Positions 11,233 to 21,455 are shown, counted from the stretch's first letter. The stretch: 64,000 nt of DNA from Xanthomonas boreopolis (GCA_014654535.1 BNBA01000011.1:59823-123822); one strand, 5' to 3'. Notes: generated by a model from the sequence alone, not told the origin. Numbers and translations are program-made.

Positions 11233-12738
11233 GTGTCGAACTGGCCCTTACTGTCTGTCCTGATCTGGCTGCCGATCGTCGGCGGTGCCCTGATCCTCGC
11301 ACTGCGCAATGCGCAGGCCGCCCGCTGGGCGTCGCTGCTGGTCGCCGTGGTGACGTTCCTGCTCAGCCTGCCGTTGCTGAGCGGATACGACACCGGCAAC
11401 GACGCCCTGCAGTTCGTCGAGCAGCACGCGTGGATCCCGGCCTACGACATTGGCTACAACCTGGGCGTGGACGGGATCGCGGTGGCGCTGATCCTGCTGA
11501 CCACGCTGGTGACGGTGCTGGCGCTGATCGGCGCGTGGAGCGCGATCGAGAAGCGGGTCAACCAGTACGTGGCCGCGTTCCTGATCCTGGAAGGCGTGAC
11601 CGTGGGCATCTTCGCGGCGACCGACGCGATGCTGTTCTACGTGTTCTTCGAGGCGATGCTGATCCCGATGTTCCTGATCATCGGCGTCTGGGGCGGCCCG
11701 CGCCGCATCTACGCGGCGATCAAGTTCTTCCTGTACACCTTCCTCGGCTCGGTGCTGATGCTGGTGGCGCTGATCTACCTGTACCTGAAGGGCGGCAGCT
11801 TCCAGCTGCACGACCTCTACGCGCTGCAGCTGACCGCCAGGGAGCAGACCTGGATATTCTTCGCGTTCCTGATCGCCTTCGCGGTCAAGGTGCCGATGTT
11901 CCCGGTGCATACCTGGCTGCCCGACGCGCACGTGGAGGCGCCGACCGCCGGTTCGGTGATCCTGGCCGCGATCGCGCTGAAGATCGGCGGCTACGGCTTC
12001 CTGCGCTTCAACCTGCCGATCGTGCCGGACGCCAGCCACGAATGGGCCTGGCTGGTGATCGCGCTGTCGCTGGTCGCGGTGATCTACGTCGGCCTGGTCG
12101 CGCTGGTGCAGGACGACATGAAGAAGCTGGTGGCGTACTCGTCGGTCGCGCACATGGGCTTCGTCACCCTGGGCACGTTCATCGCCTTTACCCTGGTGCG
12201 CGACTACGGCAGCGTCGATGCCGCGCGCCTGGGCCTGCAGGGCGCGATGGTGCAGATGATTTCGCACGGCTTCGTGTCCGGCGCGATGTTCTCCTGCATC
12301 GGCGTGCTGTACGACCGCATGCATACCCGCCGCATCGCCGACTACGGCGGCGTGGTCAACGTGATGCCGTGGTTCGCCACCTTCGCCATGCTGTTCTTCA
12401 TGGCCAACGCGGGCCTGCCGGGCACCAGCGGCTTCGTCGGCGAGTTCATGGTGATCCTGGCCAGCTTCCAGAAGCACCCGTTCGTCGCCTTCGGCGCGGC
12501 GACCACGCTGGTGATCACCGCCGCCTACACGCTGTGGCTGTACAAGCGCGTGTTCTTCGGCGAGGTGGCCAATGCCCACGTTGCCGAGTTGAAGGACATC
12601 AACGGCCGCGAGGCGTTCGTGCTCGGCGTGTTCGCCGCCGGCGTGCTGGCCCTGGGCCTGTATCCGAAGCCGCTGACCGATCTGATGGAGCCGTCGATCG
12701 CCAAGCTCGCCACGCAGATCGCCGCGAGCAAGCTCTGA
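11233..12738 (+). CDS. nuoM: NADH-quinone oxidoreductase subunit M
   Basis: Antiporter-like proton-pumping membrane subunit, 501 residues and about 14 helices. VFFEAMLIPMFLIIGVWGG and the FPVHTWLPDAHVEAPTAGS block are the family signatures with the key lysine and glutamate positions. The start is GTG at 11233 (MSNWPLLS), preceded by AATAAGAAG. Confidence 0.95.
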   Translation: MSNWPLLSVLIWLPIVGGALILALRNAQAARWASLLVAVVTFLLSLPLLSGYDTGNDALQFVEQHAWIPAYDIGYNLGVDGIAVALILLTTLVTVLALIGAWSAIEKRVNQYVAAFLILEGVTVGIFAATDAMLFYVFFEAMLIPMFLIIGVWGGPRRIYAAIKFFLYTFLGSVLMLVALIYLYLKGGSFQLHDLYALQLTAREQTWIFFAFLIAFAVKVPMFPVHTWLPDAHVEAPTAGSVILAAIALKIGGYGFLRFNLPIVPDASHEWAWLVIALSLVAVIYVGLVALVQDDMKKLVAYSSVAHMGFVTLGTFIAFTLVRDYGSVDAARLGLQGAMVQMISHGFVSGAMFSCIGVLYDRMHTRRIADYGGVVNVMPWFATFAMLFFMANAGLPGTSGFVGEFMVILASFQKHPFVAFGAATTLVITAAYTLWLYKRVFFGEVANAHVAELKDINGREAFVLGVFAAGVLALGLYPKPLTDLMEPSIAKLATQIAASKL

Positions 12739-12770
12739 ACGGCCGTTGCAAGACTTGATTCCAGGATTTG

Positions 12771-14234
12771 ATGATGACCACGCCAACGCCCTTGTCGTTG
12801 ACCACCGCTGATCTGGCACCCCTGGCCCCCGAGCTGGTGCTCGTCGCCGGCGCCTTCGCGCTGCTGATGATCGACCTGTTCGTGAGCCAGCGGCACAAGG
12901 CGGTCACGCACGTGATCTCGGTGGCCATCCTGGCCATCGTGTTGGCCATGCTGGCCACCGGTACCGGGGGGCAGGGGGAGGTCTTCCACGGCATGTTCGT
13001 GCGCGATACCGCCGCGGACGTGATGAAGGCCGTGATCGTGCTGGTCAGCGGCCTGACCCTCGTCTACGGCTGGAGCTACCTGCGCGAGCGCAACCTGTTC
13101 CAGGGCGAGATACCGGTGCTGGTGCTGTTCGCCACCTCGGGCATGATGATCCTGGTCTCGGCCGGCAGCCTGCTGATGGTGTACCTGGGCCTGGAGTTGC
13201 TGGCGCTGTGCTCCTACGCGCTGGTCGCCTCCAACCGCGACAACGCGCTGGCAACCGAGGCGGCGATGAAGTACATCGTGCTGGGCTCGCTGGCCTCGGG
13301 CCTGCTGCTGTACGGCATGTCGCTGATCTACGGAGCCACCGGCACGCTGAGCCTGGCCGGCATCCACGAGGCGATCGACGGTTCGTCCGAGAAGACCCTG
13401 CTGCTGACCGGCACGATCTTCATGATCGCCGGCGTGGCCTTCAAGCTCGGCGCCGCGCCGTTCCACATGTGGCTGCCGGACGTCTACCAGGGCGCGCCGG
13501 CGCCGATCGCGCTGTTCATCAGCTCGGCGCCGAAACTGGCGGCGTTCGGCATGGCCTACCGGCTGCTCGAGGTGGGCGTCGGCCCGCTGTCGCAGCAGTG
13601 GCACCTGCTGATCGGCGGCCTGGCGGCGGCGTCGCTGGTGATCGGCAACCTGATGGCGATCGCGCAGAGCAACCTCAAGCGCATGCTGGCGTACTCGACC
13701 GTTTCGCACATCGGCTTCCTGCTGATGGGCGTGGCCGGCGGGGACGAGCGCGGCTACGCGGCGGCGATGTTCTATGCGGTGAGCTACGCGATCATGTCCA
13801 CCGCGTCCTTCGGCGCGATCATCGCGCTGTCGCGCAGCGGCTTCGAGGCCGAGAACATCGACGATTTCAAGGGGCTGAACGCGCGCAACCCGTGGATGGC
13901 CGGCCTGGTGCTCTGCATCATGGCGTCGCTGGCCGGCATCCCGCCGTTCCTGGGTTTCTGGACCAAGCTGGCGGTGCTCGGCGCGGCGGTGCACGGCGAC
14001 ATGCTGTGGCTGGCGATCCTGGGCGTGATCTGCGCCGTGATCGGTGCCTACTACTACCTGCGCGTGATCAAGGTCATGTACTTCGACGAGCCGGTCGGCG
14101 AGCCGCTCCCGGCCAACAACGACCGCGTGCTGGGGATCGTGCTGGGCGTCAATTCGCTGGCCCTGCTGGCGCTGGGCCTGGCCTGGAACCCGATCATGGT
14201 GTGGTGCCAGCGCGCCTTCGCCGGGCTGGCCTGA
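12771..14234 (+). CDS. nuoN: NADH-quinone oxidoreductase subunit N
   Basis: Last gene of the nuo operon, an antiporter-like membrane subunit of about 487 residues. GLELLALCSYALVASNRDN and the AGVAFKLGAAPFHMWLPDVY block identify it. Two tandem ATGs (12771 and 12774) compete; the upstream one is given. An inverted repeat 18 bases past the stop may end the transcript. Confidence 0.95.
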   Translation: MMTTPTPLSLTTADLAPLAPELVLVAGAFALLMIDLFVSQRHKAVTHVISVAILAIVLAMLATGTGGQGEVFHGMFVRDTAADVMKAVIVLVSGLTLVYGWSYLRERNLFQGEIPVLVLFATSGMMILVSAGSLLMVYLGLELLALCSYALVASNRDNALATEAAMKYIVLGSLASGLLLYGMSLIYGATGTLSLAGIHEAIDGSSEKTLLLTGTIFMIAGVAFKLGAAPFHMWLPDVYQGAPAPIALFISSAPKLAAFGMAYRLLEVGVGPLSQQWHLLIGGLAAASLVIGNLMAIAQSNLKRMLAYSTVSHIGFLLMGVAGGDERGYAAAMFYAVSYAIMSTASFGAIIALSRSGFEAENIDDFKGLNARNPWMAGLVLCIMASLAGIPPFLGFWTKLAVLGAAVHGDMLWLAILGVICAVIGAYYYLRVIKVMYFDEPVGEPLPANNDRVLGIVLGVNSLALLALGLAWNPIMVWCQRAFAGLA

Positions 14235-14251
14235 TCGGTCGTTCTGCGCCT

Positions 14252-14277
14252 GCGGCCTCCGTTCGCATGGAGGCCGC
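14252..14277 (+). terminator. Possible nuo operon terminator hairpin
   Basis: A perfect 9-bp stem (GCGGCCTCC / GGAGGCCGC) with an 8-base loop sits 17 bases after nuoN. What follows is only moderately T-rich, so it may be a weak or Rho-assisted terminator. A second small palindrome (GTATTCC / GGAATAC, 14298-14317) follows. Confidence 0.45.
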
Positions 14278-14381
14278 GGCGATGGATTGGGTTGTTCGTA
14301 TTCCTTAATCGGAATACAGCGGTTATCATTGACCGCCTTGATGGACGCGCTTCGGCCGATCATCGATCGAGTGAACAGGGC

Positions 14382-14410
14382 TTGCAATGTTTTCCCGGTT
14401 CCCTCATAAT
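14382..14410 (+). promoter_or_regulatory. Sigma-70 promoter of tRNA-fMet
   Basis: A -35 element TTGCAA (14382-14387) and a -10 element CATAAT (14405-14410) are separated by exactly 17 bases. The predicted start, about 14417, is just before the tRNA. This likely also feeds rimP-nusA-infB when the downstream terminators are read through. Confidence 0.75.
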
Positions 14411-14421
14411 TCCGCTTCTGC

Positions 14422-14498
14422 TGCGGGGTGGAGCAGTCTGGCAGCTCGTCGGGCTCATAACCCGAAGGTCGCAGGTTCAAATCCTGCCCCCGCTACCA
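14422..14498 (+). tRNA. Initiator tRNA-fMet (CAT)
   Basis: A 77-nt tRNA with a CAT anticodon in CTCATAA, a D-arm AGTCTGGC, a T-loop TTCAAAT and an encoded CCA. Bases 1 and 72 are T and T, i.e. unpaired, and the anticodon stem has the three G-C pairs (GGG/CCC) of initiator tRNAs. Its place directly ahead of rimP-nusA-infB matches the metY-led operon of other gammaproteobacteria. Confidence 0.97.
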
Positions 14499-14537
14499 AG
14501 TTTCGGTTCGTTGCCTTTGCGGCGAATGTCCTTGGAA

Positions 14538-14624
14538 TCGCAAAGACGCTTGTTCCCGTCTTTGCGCCAACCCTCCGAGGTTGGATTTTTTCGCGCAAGG
14601 GGCCCATTGGGCCCCTTGTTGTTT
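14538..14624 (+). terminator. Tandem hairpins and terminators after tRNA-fMet
   Basis: Three hairpins follow each other. The first is a 10-bp stem at 14538-14547/14556-14565. The second is a 6-bp stem (CCAACC/GGTTGG, 14566-14583) followed by ATTTTTT. The third is a 9-bp stem with a 3-base loop (14597-14605/14609-14617) followed by GTTGTTT. The last two look like Rho-independent terminators. They would separate tRNA synthesis from the rimP-nusA-infB messenger, which NusA itself could modulate; that last point is inference. Confidence 0.7.
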
Positions 14625-14676
14625 CCGGGGCTCATGTTTTTCCGGGGCCTCGCTAGTCAGACTGGATCAGGTGGCT

Positions 14677-15267
14677 GTGAGCGACAAGGCAACCGAAATC
14701 GCGAATATGCTGGCTCCCACGGTGCAGGCCCTGGGGCTCGAGCTGCTGGGCGCGGAATACCTCCCCGCGCCCGGCAGCGCGACCTTGCGCCTGTACATCG
14801 ACGTTCCGTTGGCGGAGCAGCCCGAGCGGGTGGTGAACATCGACGACTGCGAGCGGGTGAGCCGCGAGGTTTCGGCGCAGTTGGACGTGGAAGACCCGAT
14901 CAGCGGCAACTACACGCTGGAAGTGTCCTCGCCGGGCGTCGACCGCCCGCTGTTCACGCTGGACCAGTTCGCCCGCCATGTCGGCGAATCGGCGAAGGTC
15001 GGCCTGAAGCTGCCGCAGGACAACCGCAGGCGCCTGCAGGGGACGATCGTCCGCGTCGAGGCGGCGGCCGGCCAGGTCGTCTTCGACGTCGACGGTAGCG
15101 AGATGGCGATCGCTTTCGACAACATCGACAAGGCGCGGATCGTCCCCGACTGGGCCGCCCTGGGGCTGGCGCCGCAGAAACCGAACAAGCCGGGCCCGAA
15201 GAAGGCGGGCCAGGCCAAGAAGAAACCATCCAACGAGTCGGCGGCCGGCAAGCCGCGCGCGGAGTGA
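14677..15267 (+). CDS. rimP: Ribosome maturation factor RimP
   Basis: 196-residue 30S maturation factor. The family core is clear: [25 protein letters not shown] near the N-terminus, [15 protein letters not shown], and [14 protein letters not shown] at about residues 83-96. The C-terminal Sm-like domain is followed by a Lys/Pro-rich tail ([16 protein letters not shown]). The start is GTG at 14677 ([10 protein letters not shown]); the open frame extends upstream but those residues are translated terminator sequence. nusA begins four bases after its stop. Confidence 0.95.
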   Translation: MSDKATEIANMLAPTVQALGLELLGAEYLPAPGSATLRLYIDVPLAEQPERVVNIDDCERVSREVSAQLDVEDPISGNYTLEVSSPGVDRPLFTLDQFARHVGESAKVGLKLPQDNRRRLQGTIVRVEAAAGQVVFDVDGSEMAIAFDNIDKARIVPDWAALGLAPQKPNKPGPKKAGQAKKKPSNESAAGKPRAE

Positions 15268-15271
15268 TCAG

Positions 15272-16783
15272 ATGAGCAAGGAACTTTTGCTGGTAGTGGA
15301 CGCGGTCGCCAACGAGAAGGGCGTCCCGCGCGAAGTCATCTTCGAGGCGATCGAGGCGGCGCTGGCGTCGGCGGCGAAGAAGCGCTACGTGGACCAAGAC
15401 GTGCTCACGCGCGTGAGCATCGACCAGAAGGATGGCAGCTACGAGACCTTCCGCCGCTGGGAAGTGGTGGCCGACGACGTGGTGATGGAGTCGCCCGACC
15501 GGCAGATCCGCCTGATGGACGCGATCGATGAGGCCGACGGCGTCGAGGTCGGCGACTACATCGAGGAGCAGATCGAGAACCCGGACTTCGGGCGCATCGC
15601 CGCGCAGGCCGCCAAGCAGGTGATCGTGCAGCGCGTGCGCGAGGCCGAGCGCCAGCAGGTCGTCGACGCCTGGAAGGACCGCGTGGGCGAGCTGGTCACC
15701 GGCGTGGTCAAGCGCGTGGAGCGCGGCAACATCTACGTCGACCTGGGCGGCAACGCCGAAGCCTTCATCCCCAAGGACAAGGGCATCCCGCGCGACGTGC
15801 TGCGCGCCGGCGACCGCGTGCGCGGCTACCTGGCCGAGGTGCGCTCCGAGCCGCGCGGCCCGCAGCTGTTCATCAGCCGCGCCGCTCCCGAATTCATGAT
15901 CGAGCTGTTCAAGCTCGAGGTGCCGGAAGTCGGCCAGGGGCTGGTCGAGATCAAGGCCTGCGCGCGCGATCCGGGCGACCGCGCCAAGATCGCCGTGATC
16001 GCGCACGACAACCGCACCGATCCGATCGGCGCCTGCATCGGCATGCGCGGCTCGCGCGTCCAGGCGGTCTCCAACGAGCTCAACGGCGAGCGCGTGGACA
16101 TCGTGCTGTGGAACGAGAACCCGGCCAACTTCGTCATCAACGCGATGGCGCCGGCGGAGGTGCAGTCGATCATCGTCGACGAAGAGAAGCATTCGATGGA
16201 CCTGGCCGTGGCCGAGGACCGGCTGGCCCAGGCGATCGGCAAGGGCGGCCAGAACGTGCGCCTCGCCAGCCGCCTGACCGGCTGGCAGCTCAACGTGATG
16301 ACCGCCGACCAGGTCGCCGCCAAGTCGGAAGCCGAGCAGGCGGCCGCGCGCCAGCTGTTCATGGACAAGCTGGAGGTCGACGAGGAGATCGCCGGCATCC
16401 TGGTGTCCGAGGGCTTCAACACGGTCGAGGAAATCGCCTACGTCCCGGTCGGCGAGCTGCTGGCGGTGGAGGGCTTCGACGAGGACATCGTCGAGGAGCT
16501 GCGCGCCCGCGCCCGCGACGCGCTGCTCAATGCCGCGCTGGCCGAGGAGGAAGGGCTGGACGAGCAGCAGCCGGCCGACGACCTGCTGGCGCTGGAAGGC
16601 ATGGACGAGGCCACCGCCTTCGCCCTGGCCGCGCACGGCGTGCGCACCAGCGAGGACCTGTCGGACCTGGCCGCCGACGAGATCGTCGAGTTCGGGATCG
16701 AGGGCATGACCGCCAAGCGCGCCGCCGCGCTGATCCTGGCCGCCCGTGCCGAGGAGATCGCCCGCCTGGAGCGCGGCGAATGA
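15272..16783 (+). CDS. nusA: Transcription termination/antitermination protein NusA
   Basis: 503-residue elongation factor that binds RNA polymerase and nascent RNA. The order is as usual: N-terminal RNAP-binding domain; S1 domain (VTGVVKRVERGNIYVDLGG, about residues 142-160); two KH domains (GMRGSRVQAV and AIGKGGQNVRLASRLTGW); and two C-terminal acidic repeats (LVSEGFNTVEEIAYV and LAAHGVRTSEDLSDL), the form seen in gammaproteobacteria. It lies between rimP and infB. Confidence 0.97.
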   Translation: MSKELLLVVDAVANEKGVPREVIFEAIEAALASAAKKRYVDQDVLTRVSIDQKDGSYETFRRWEVVADDVVMESPDRQIRLMDAIDEADGVEVGDYIEEQIENPDFGRIAAQAAKQVIVQRVREAERQQVVDAWKDRVGELVTGVVKRVERGNIYVDLGGNAEAFIPKDKGIPRDVLRAGDRVRGYLAEVRSEPRGPQLFISRAAPEFMIELFKLEVPEVGQGLVEIKACARDPGDRAKIAVIAHDNRTDPIGACIGMRGSRVQAVSNELNGERVDIVLWNENPANFVINAMAPAEVQSIIVDEEKHSMDLAVAEDRLAQAIGKGGQNVRLASRLTGWQLNVMTADQVAAKSEAEQAAARQLFMDKLEVDEEIAGILVSEGFNTVEEIAYVPVGELLAVEGFDEDIVEELRARARDALLNAALAEEEGLDEQQPADDLLALEGMDEATAFALAAHGVRTSEDLSDLAADEIVEFGIEGMTAKRAAALILAARAEEIARLERGE

Positions 16784-16878
16784 GCCGGCGATGAACCGCG
16801 CCCTGACCCCTTCAGGGCTTAGAATCTGCGTTTCCCTTGCGATGGGCGAGGGGGCGCCCACCAGAGCATAGGATCCGA

Positions 16879-19548
16879 ATGTCGCAGCAAACCACCATCC
16901 GCAAGCTTGCCGAACTGGTCAACACGCCGGTCGAGAAGCTGCTGGAGCAACTGGCCGAGGCCGGCATGAAGTTCAGCGGTCCCGACCAGGTCGTGACCAG
17001 CACCGAGAAGATGAAGCTGTTGGGCTTCCTGCGTCGCATGCACGGCAAGTCCGAGGCTTCGGCCGAGGCCGTGGGCGAGGCGCCCAAGAAGATCACGCTC
17101 AACCGCCGCAAGCTGCAGGAGGTGACCGTCAACGCCGGTCGCAGCAAGACGACGGTGAACGTGGAAGTGCGCCAGAAGCGCACCTACGTCAAGGCCGCCG
17201 AGAACGAGGCGGCGCCGCGGGCCTCCGCCGGCCCGGTGGACGACGAGCGCGCCGAGATCCTGCGCAAGCTCGAGGAGTCCCGCCAGCGCAACCTGGCCGA
17301 GCAGCAGCGCCTGGCCGAGATCGACCGCCAGCGTGCCGAGGAACTCGAGCGCAAGCGCAAGGAAGAAGAAGCCGAGCGCGAGCGCCAGGAGGCCGAGCGG
17401 CGCGCCGTCGAGGCCGCGGCAGCGGCCGAAGCCGCGCCGGCCGGTGCCGACGGCACCGATGACGAGGCGCCTGCGCCGCGTGCCGCGCGCACCGCGCCGG
17501 CCGCGCGTCCGGCCGCGCCTGCGCCGCGTTCCGCGCCGCGCAGCGACGATCGCGGTGCCCCCCGGCACAAGAGCCGCGGTTCGCACGCGATGGTGGCCGG
17601 CGTGGACGACGACGATACGACCAAGCGTTTCGCCGGACAGTTGCACCTGTCGGCGGCCGACCGGGCGCGTCGTTCCAGCTCCAATACCCGCGGTCGTCCG
17701 GGCAAGGCGTCGCAGGGCTCGCGCCGCGGCAACGAGCCCTCGCGCAGCGGCGGCGGCAGCCATGGATTCGAGCGCCCGACCGCCCCGGTGGTGCGCGAGG
17801 TCGCCATCGGCGACACCATCACCGTGGCCGACCTGGCGCAGAAGCTGGCGCTGAAGGGCGGCGATGTGGTGAAGGCGCTGTTCAAGATGGGCGTGATGGC
17901 CACCATCACCCAGAGCATCGACCACGACACCGCGGTGCTGGTCACCGAGGAACTGGGTCACAAGGCCACGCGCGCCGACAGCGCCGACTTCGAGGACGCG
18001 CTGCTGGCGCATGCCGAGGAAGTGCAGGGCGAGACCTCGCCGCGTCCGCCGGTGGTCACCATCATGGGCCACGTCGACCACGGCAAGACCTCGCTGCTGG
18101 ACTACATCCGCCGTACCAAGATCGCCTCGGGCGAAGCCGGCGGCATCACCCAGCACATCGGCGCCTACCACGTCGAGACCCCGAAGGGCGTCATCAGCTT
18201 CCTGGACACCCCGGGCCACGCCGCGTTCACCTCGATGCGTGCCCGCGGCGCCAAGATCACCGACATCGTGGTGCTGGTGGTCGCGGCCGACGACGGCGTG
18301 ATGCCGCAGACCAAGGAAGCGGTGCAGCACGCGAAGGCGGCCGGCGTGCCGCTGATCGTGGCGGTGAACAAGATCGACAAGTCCGACGCCGACCCGCTGC
18401 GCGTGAAGAACGAGCTGCTGGCCGAGGACGTGGTGGCCGAGGAGTTCGGCGGCGACACCCAGTTCGTCGAGGTCTCGGCCAAGACCGGCCAGGGCATCGA
18501 CAACTTGCTCGACGCCATCAGCCTGCAGGCCGAGGTGCTCGAACTGAAGGCCGTGGCCGAAGGCCGCGCCAGCGGCACGGTGATCGAATCCTCGCTGGAC
18601 AAGGGACGCGGCCCGGTCGCGACGGTGCTGGTGCAGCAGGGCCGCCTGAAGAAGGGCGACTACCTGGTGTGCGGCATCCAGTACGGCCGCGTGCGTGCGC
18701 TGTTCGACGAGACCGGCAAGCAGCCCGAGTTCGCCGGGCCGTCGATCCCGGTGCAGGTGCTCGGCCTGTCCGGCGTGCCGGATGCCGGCGACGACTTCGT
18801 GGTCGTCGACGACGAGCGCCTGGCCAAGGACGTCGCGCAGCAGCGCGAGGCCAAGCGCCGCGAGTCGCGGCTGGTGGCCTCGGCGGGCAACCGCATGGAG
18901 GACATCCTGGCGCAGATGGGCAAGGGCGAGGGCCAGCAAGTCCTCAACCTGGTCATCAAGGCCGACGTGCAGGGCTCGGTGGAGGCGCTCAAGCAGGCGC
19001 TGGTGGCGCTGTCCAACGACGACATCCGCATCAACGTGATCCACGCGGGCGTCGGCGGCATCACCGAGTCGGACGCCAACTCGGCGGTCGCGGCCAAGGC
19101 CACGGTGATCGGCTTCAACGTCCGCGCCGACGCGTCGGCGCGCAAGATCATCGAGTCCAACGGCGTGGACCTGCGCTACTTCTCGATCATCTATGACGTG
19201 ATCGACCAGGTGAAGCAGGTGGCTTCCGGCCTGTTGGGCGTGGAGATCCGCGAGGAGATTATCGGCATCGCCGAGGTCCGCGACGTGTTCCGCAGCTCCA
19301 AGTTCGGCGCGGTCGCCGGCTGCATGGTGGTCGAGGGCGTGGTCAAGCGGAGCAAGCCGATCCGCGTGCTGCGCGACAACACCGTGGTGTTCGAGGGCGA
19401 GCTGGAATCGCTGCGTCGCTTCAAGGACAACGTCGACGAGGTGCGCAACGGTACCGAGTGCGGCATCGGCGTGAAGGCCTACAACGACGTCAAGGTGGGC
19501 GACCAGATCGAGTGCTTCGAGCGCATCGAAGTGGCGCGGACGCTGTGA
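16879..19548 (+). CDS. infB: Translation initiation factor IF-2
   Basis: 889 residues. The IF2 N-terminal module ([14 protein letters not shown]) is followed by a long charged Ala/Arg/Glu linker (about residues 100-300). A second IF2_N domain comes next, then the GTPase domain with GHVDHGKTS at residues 397-405, DTPGHAAFT, and [10 protein letters not shown]. The start at 16879 is the ATG that yields the conserved N-terminus; an in-frame ATG at 16837 is rejected because the extra residues are unlike the family. Confidence 0.97.
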   Translation: MSQQTTIRKLAELVNTPVEKLLEQLAEAGMKFSGPDQVVTSTEKMKLLGFLRRMHGKSEASAEAVGEAPKKITLNRRKLQEVTVNAGRSKTTVNVEVRQKRTYVKAAENEAAPRASAGPVDDERAEILRKLEESRQRNLAEQQRLAEIDRQRAEELERKRKEEEAERERQEAERRAVEAAAAAEAAPAGADGTDDEAPAPRAARTAPAARPAAPAPRSAPRSDDRGAPRHKSRGSHAMVAGVDDDDTTKRFAGQLHLSAADRARRSSSNTRGRPGKASQGSRRGNEPSRSGGGSHGFERPTAPVVREVAIGDTITVADLAQKLALKGGDVVKALFKMGVMATITQSIDHDTAVLVTEELGHKATRADSADFEDALLAHAEEVQGETSPRPPVVTIMGHVDHGKTSLLDYIRRTKIASGEAGGITQHIGAYHVETPKGVISFLDTPGHAAFTSMRARGAKITDIVVLVVAADDGVMPQTKEAVQHAKAAGVPLIVAVNKIDKSDADPLRVKNELLAEDVVAEEFGGDTQFVEVSAKTGQGIDNLLDAISLQAEVLELKAVAEGRASGTVIESSLDKGRGPVATVLVQQGRLKKGDYLVCGIQYGRVRALFDETGKQPEFAGPSIPVQVLGLSGVPDAGDDFVVVDDERLAKDVAQQREAKRRESRLVASAGNRMEDILAQMGKGEGQQVLNLVIKADVQGSVEALKQALVALSNDDIRINVIHAGVGGITESDANSAVAAKATVIGFNVRADASARKIIESNGVDLRYFSIIYDVIDQVKQVASGLLGVEIREEIIGIAEVRDVFRSSKFGAVAGCMVVEGVVKRSKPIRVLRDNTVVFEGELESLRRFKDNVDEVRNGTECGIGVKAYNDVKVGDQIECFERIEVARTL

Positions 19549-19552
19549 GGCC

Positions 19553-19649
19553 GTGATTCGGGATTCGGGATTCGTGATTCGCAAAGGCGGAACACGTTCC
19601 CCGATCCCGCCACTGCTTGGCGAATGACAAATCACGAATCACGAATCAC
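19553..19649. repeat. GATTCGG-type inverted repeat between infB and rbfA
   Basis: The left arm (19553-19582) is built of tandem GATTCGG/GATTCGT heptamers. The right arm (19620-19649) is its inverted copy, pairing at 26 of 30 positions around a 37-base loop. The right arm ends at the base before the rbfA ATG, so no normal ribosome-binding site precedes rbfA. Short GATTCGGGATTC repeats are, to my knowledge, common between genes in Xanthomonas and Lysobacter relatives. Confidence 0.8.
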
Positions 19650-20009
19650 ATGCCCACCAAATCCTTCCACCGTACCGACCGGGTCTCTGCGCAGATGCGC
19701 CGGGACCTGGGCACGATCGTGCACGCCGCCGTGCGCGAGCACGGGTTGCCTTCGGTCAGCGTTTCCGACGTCGAGGTGAGCCGCGACCTGGCGCATGCCA
19801 AGGTGTTCGTCACGGCGCTGCAGCCGGAGCGTTCGGCCGAGGCGGTCAAGGGCCTGAAGGAACTGGCCCGCGAATTGCGGACCCAGTTGGCGCGCGCGAT
19901 GAAGCTGCGCCACGTGCCGGAACTGCACTTCCAGTACGACGATTCGGTGGACCGCGGCGAGCGCATCGGCAACCTGCTGCGCGATCTGCCGAAGGCCGAC
20001 GAAGAATAA
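19650..20009 (+). CDS. rbfA: 30S ribosome-binding factor RbfA
   Basis: 119-residue KH-fold factor needed for late 30S maturation and cold adaptation. Family blocks VSAQMRRDLGTIVHAAVREHG, VSVSDVEVSRDLAHAKVFVT and LRTQLARAMKLRHVPELHF are clear, and the acidic tail (LLRDLPKADEE) is typical. The ATG at 19650 (MPTKSFHRTDRVS) abuts the inverted repeat, and the in-frame ATG at 19617 would translate repeat sequence. Translation may depend on unfolding of that hairpin (inference). Confidence 0.94.
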   Translation: MPTKSFHRTDRVSAQMRRDLGTIVHAAVREHGLPSVSVSDVEVSRDLAHAKVFVTALQPERSAEAVKGLKELARELRTQLARAMKLRHVPELHFQYDDSVDRGERIGNLLRDLPKADEE

Positions 20010-20110
20010 GCCGTCCCGGCTGTGGCGCCCGGTTGCCAGCCGGGTAGGCCCGTCGGGACCGGGGCCCGCCCGCAACGGCAGGCCCGGCTTCGCACTGCAC
20101 TCGATCCTGA

Positions 20111-21013
20111 ATGACCTCGAAGAAGATTTCCTTCCGTCGCCTGGACGGCATCCTCTTGCTCGACAAGCCGGCAGGCATGAGCTCCAACGGGGCGTTGCAG
20201 GCCGCACGCCGGCTGTTGCGGGCCGAGAAGGGCGGGCACACCGGCAGCCTGGACCCGCTCGCGACCGGCCTGTTGCCGTTGTGCTTCGGCGAGGCGACCA
20301 AGATCGCCGGGTTGCTGCTCGGCTCGGCCAAGGCCTACGAGGCCGGGGTGGTCCTGGGCGCCACCACCGATACCGACGACGCCGACGGCGTGGTGCTGCG
20401 CGAGCGACCGGTGCCGGCCCTGGACATGGCTTCGGTGCGTGCGGCCCTGCAGCCGCTGACCGGACGCATCCGGCAGCGCGCGCCGATCTATTCCGCGCTC
20501 AAGCAGGGCGGCGAACCGCTGTACGCCCGGGCGCGACGCGGCGAGGCCATCCAGGCGCCGGTGCGCGAGGTCGAGGTGCAAGCGATCGAAGTCCTGGAGC
20601 TGGACGCCGGGCGCCTGCGCCTGCGGGTGACCTGCGGCTCCGGGACGTACATCCGCAGTCTGGCCCGGGACCTGGGCGAAGCCCTGGGATGCGGGGCGCA
20701 TATCGCCACGCTGCGGCGCCTGTGGGTGGAGCCGTTCCGGGAGCCCGGGATGGTCACGCTGGACGCCCTGGAAGCGGCCCCGGAGGCCGGGCGTGAGGCG
20801 ATGCTGTTGCCGCTGGCGGACGGACTGGCCGGGTTCCCGCGGCTGGAGCTCGACGGCGAGCAGGCGCGCCGCTTCCGCATGGGCCAGCGCCTGCGCGATG
20901 CTGCCTTTCCGCAAGGGCAGGTCGCGGTGTTCGGGCCCGACGGGGCGGCGAGCGGCCTCGGCCACGTGGACGGTTCAGGTTTGTTGTCGCCGCAGCGGCT
21001 GTTCAACCCCTGA
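20111..21013 (+). CDS. truB: tRNA pseudouridine(55) synthase TruB
   Basis: 300 residues; makes pseudouridine 55 in the T-loop of tRNAs. The catalytic Asp48 is in [13 protein letters not shown], preceded by [14 protein letters not shown] and followed by the motif [13 protein letters not shown] and [19 protein letters not shown]-terminal PUA-like segment ([14 protein letters not shown]...VAVFG) completes the protein. A 101-base gap with several GC-rich inverted repeats separates it from rbfA. Confidence 0.95.
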   Translation: MTSKKISFRRLDGILLLDKPAGMSSNGALQAARRLLRAEKGGHTGSLDPLATGLLPLCFGEATKIAGLLLGSAKAYEAGVVLGATTDTDDADGVVLRERPVPALDMASVRAALQPLTGRIRQRAPIYSALKQGGEPLYARARRGEAIQAPVREVEVQAIEVLELDAGRLRLRVTCGSGTYIRSLARDLGEALGCGAHIATLRRLWVEPFREPGMVTLDALEAAPEAGREAMLLPLADGLAGFPRLELDGEQARRFRMGQRLRDAAFPQGQVAVFGPDGAASGLGHVDGSGLLSPQRLFNP

Positions 21014-21049
21014 ATCCGGCCCGGATCCAGCCCGCCCCAAGCCCGCGCC

Positions 21050-21078
21050 TTGTTCCGGGAAGTCGCCAACGTTACAAT
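21050..21078 (+). promoter_or_regulatory. Promoter of rpsO
   Basis: TTGTTC (21050-21055) and TACAAT (21073-21078) are separated by 17 bases. The predicted start near 21085 leaves a leader of about 110 nt before rpsO, long enough for the autoregulatory structures known for S15 messengers, though I cannot identify the specific fold. Confidence 0.6.
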
Positions 21079-21194
21079 TTCGTGCGCCTTTCTGGCGCAT
21101 TCCGGCGCCAAGGGCGCATATCACCAGCAAACGGCGAGTCGGGCGGTGCGCAATCGTGCGTTCCTGCCGGCCACGCATCTACGAGAAAACTACC

Positions 21195-21455
21195 ATGTCG
21201 ATCGACACCCAGAAGGTCATTGAAGACAACAAGCGCAGCGCGCAGGACACCGGTTCGCCGGAAGTGCAGGTCGCGCTGCTGACGGCCCGCATCGAGCTGC
21301 TGACCGAGCACTTCAAGACCCACAAGAAGGATCACCACAGCCGTCGCGGCCTGCTGCAGATGGTCAACCGCCGTCGCAGCCTGCTGGACTACCTGAAGAA
21401 GAAGGACGGCGAGCGCTACAAGGCCCTGATCGAGAAACTCGGCCTGCGCCGCTGA
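21195..21455 (+). CDS. rpsO: 30S ribosomal protein S15
   Basis: 86 residues, the full family length, which binds the 16S rRNA central-domain junction. [32 protein letters not shown] and [15 protein letters not shown] are diagnostic. The ATG at 21195 gives [14 protein letters not shown]. It lies between truB and pnp, the common gammaproteobacterial arrangement, with its own promoter and a terminator downstream. Confidence 0.97.
   Translation: MSIDTQKVIEDNKRSAQDTGSPEVQVALLTARIELLTEHFKTHKKDHHSRRGLLQMVNRRRSLLDYLKKKDGERYKALIEKLGLRR

Noticed and set aside
19617..19649. Earlier ATG for rbfA
   Set aside because: It would translate the intergenic repeat (NDKSRITNH), which is not part of RbfA.
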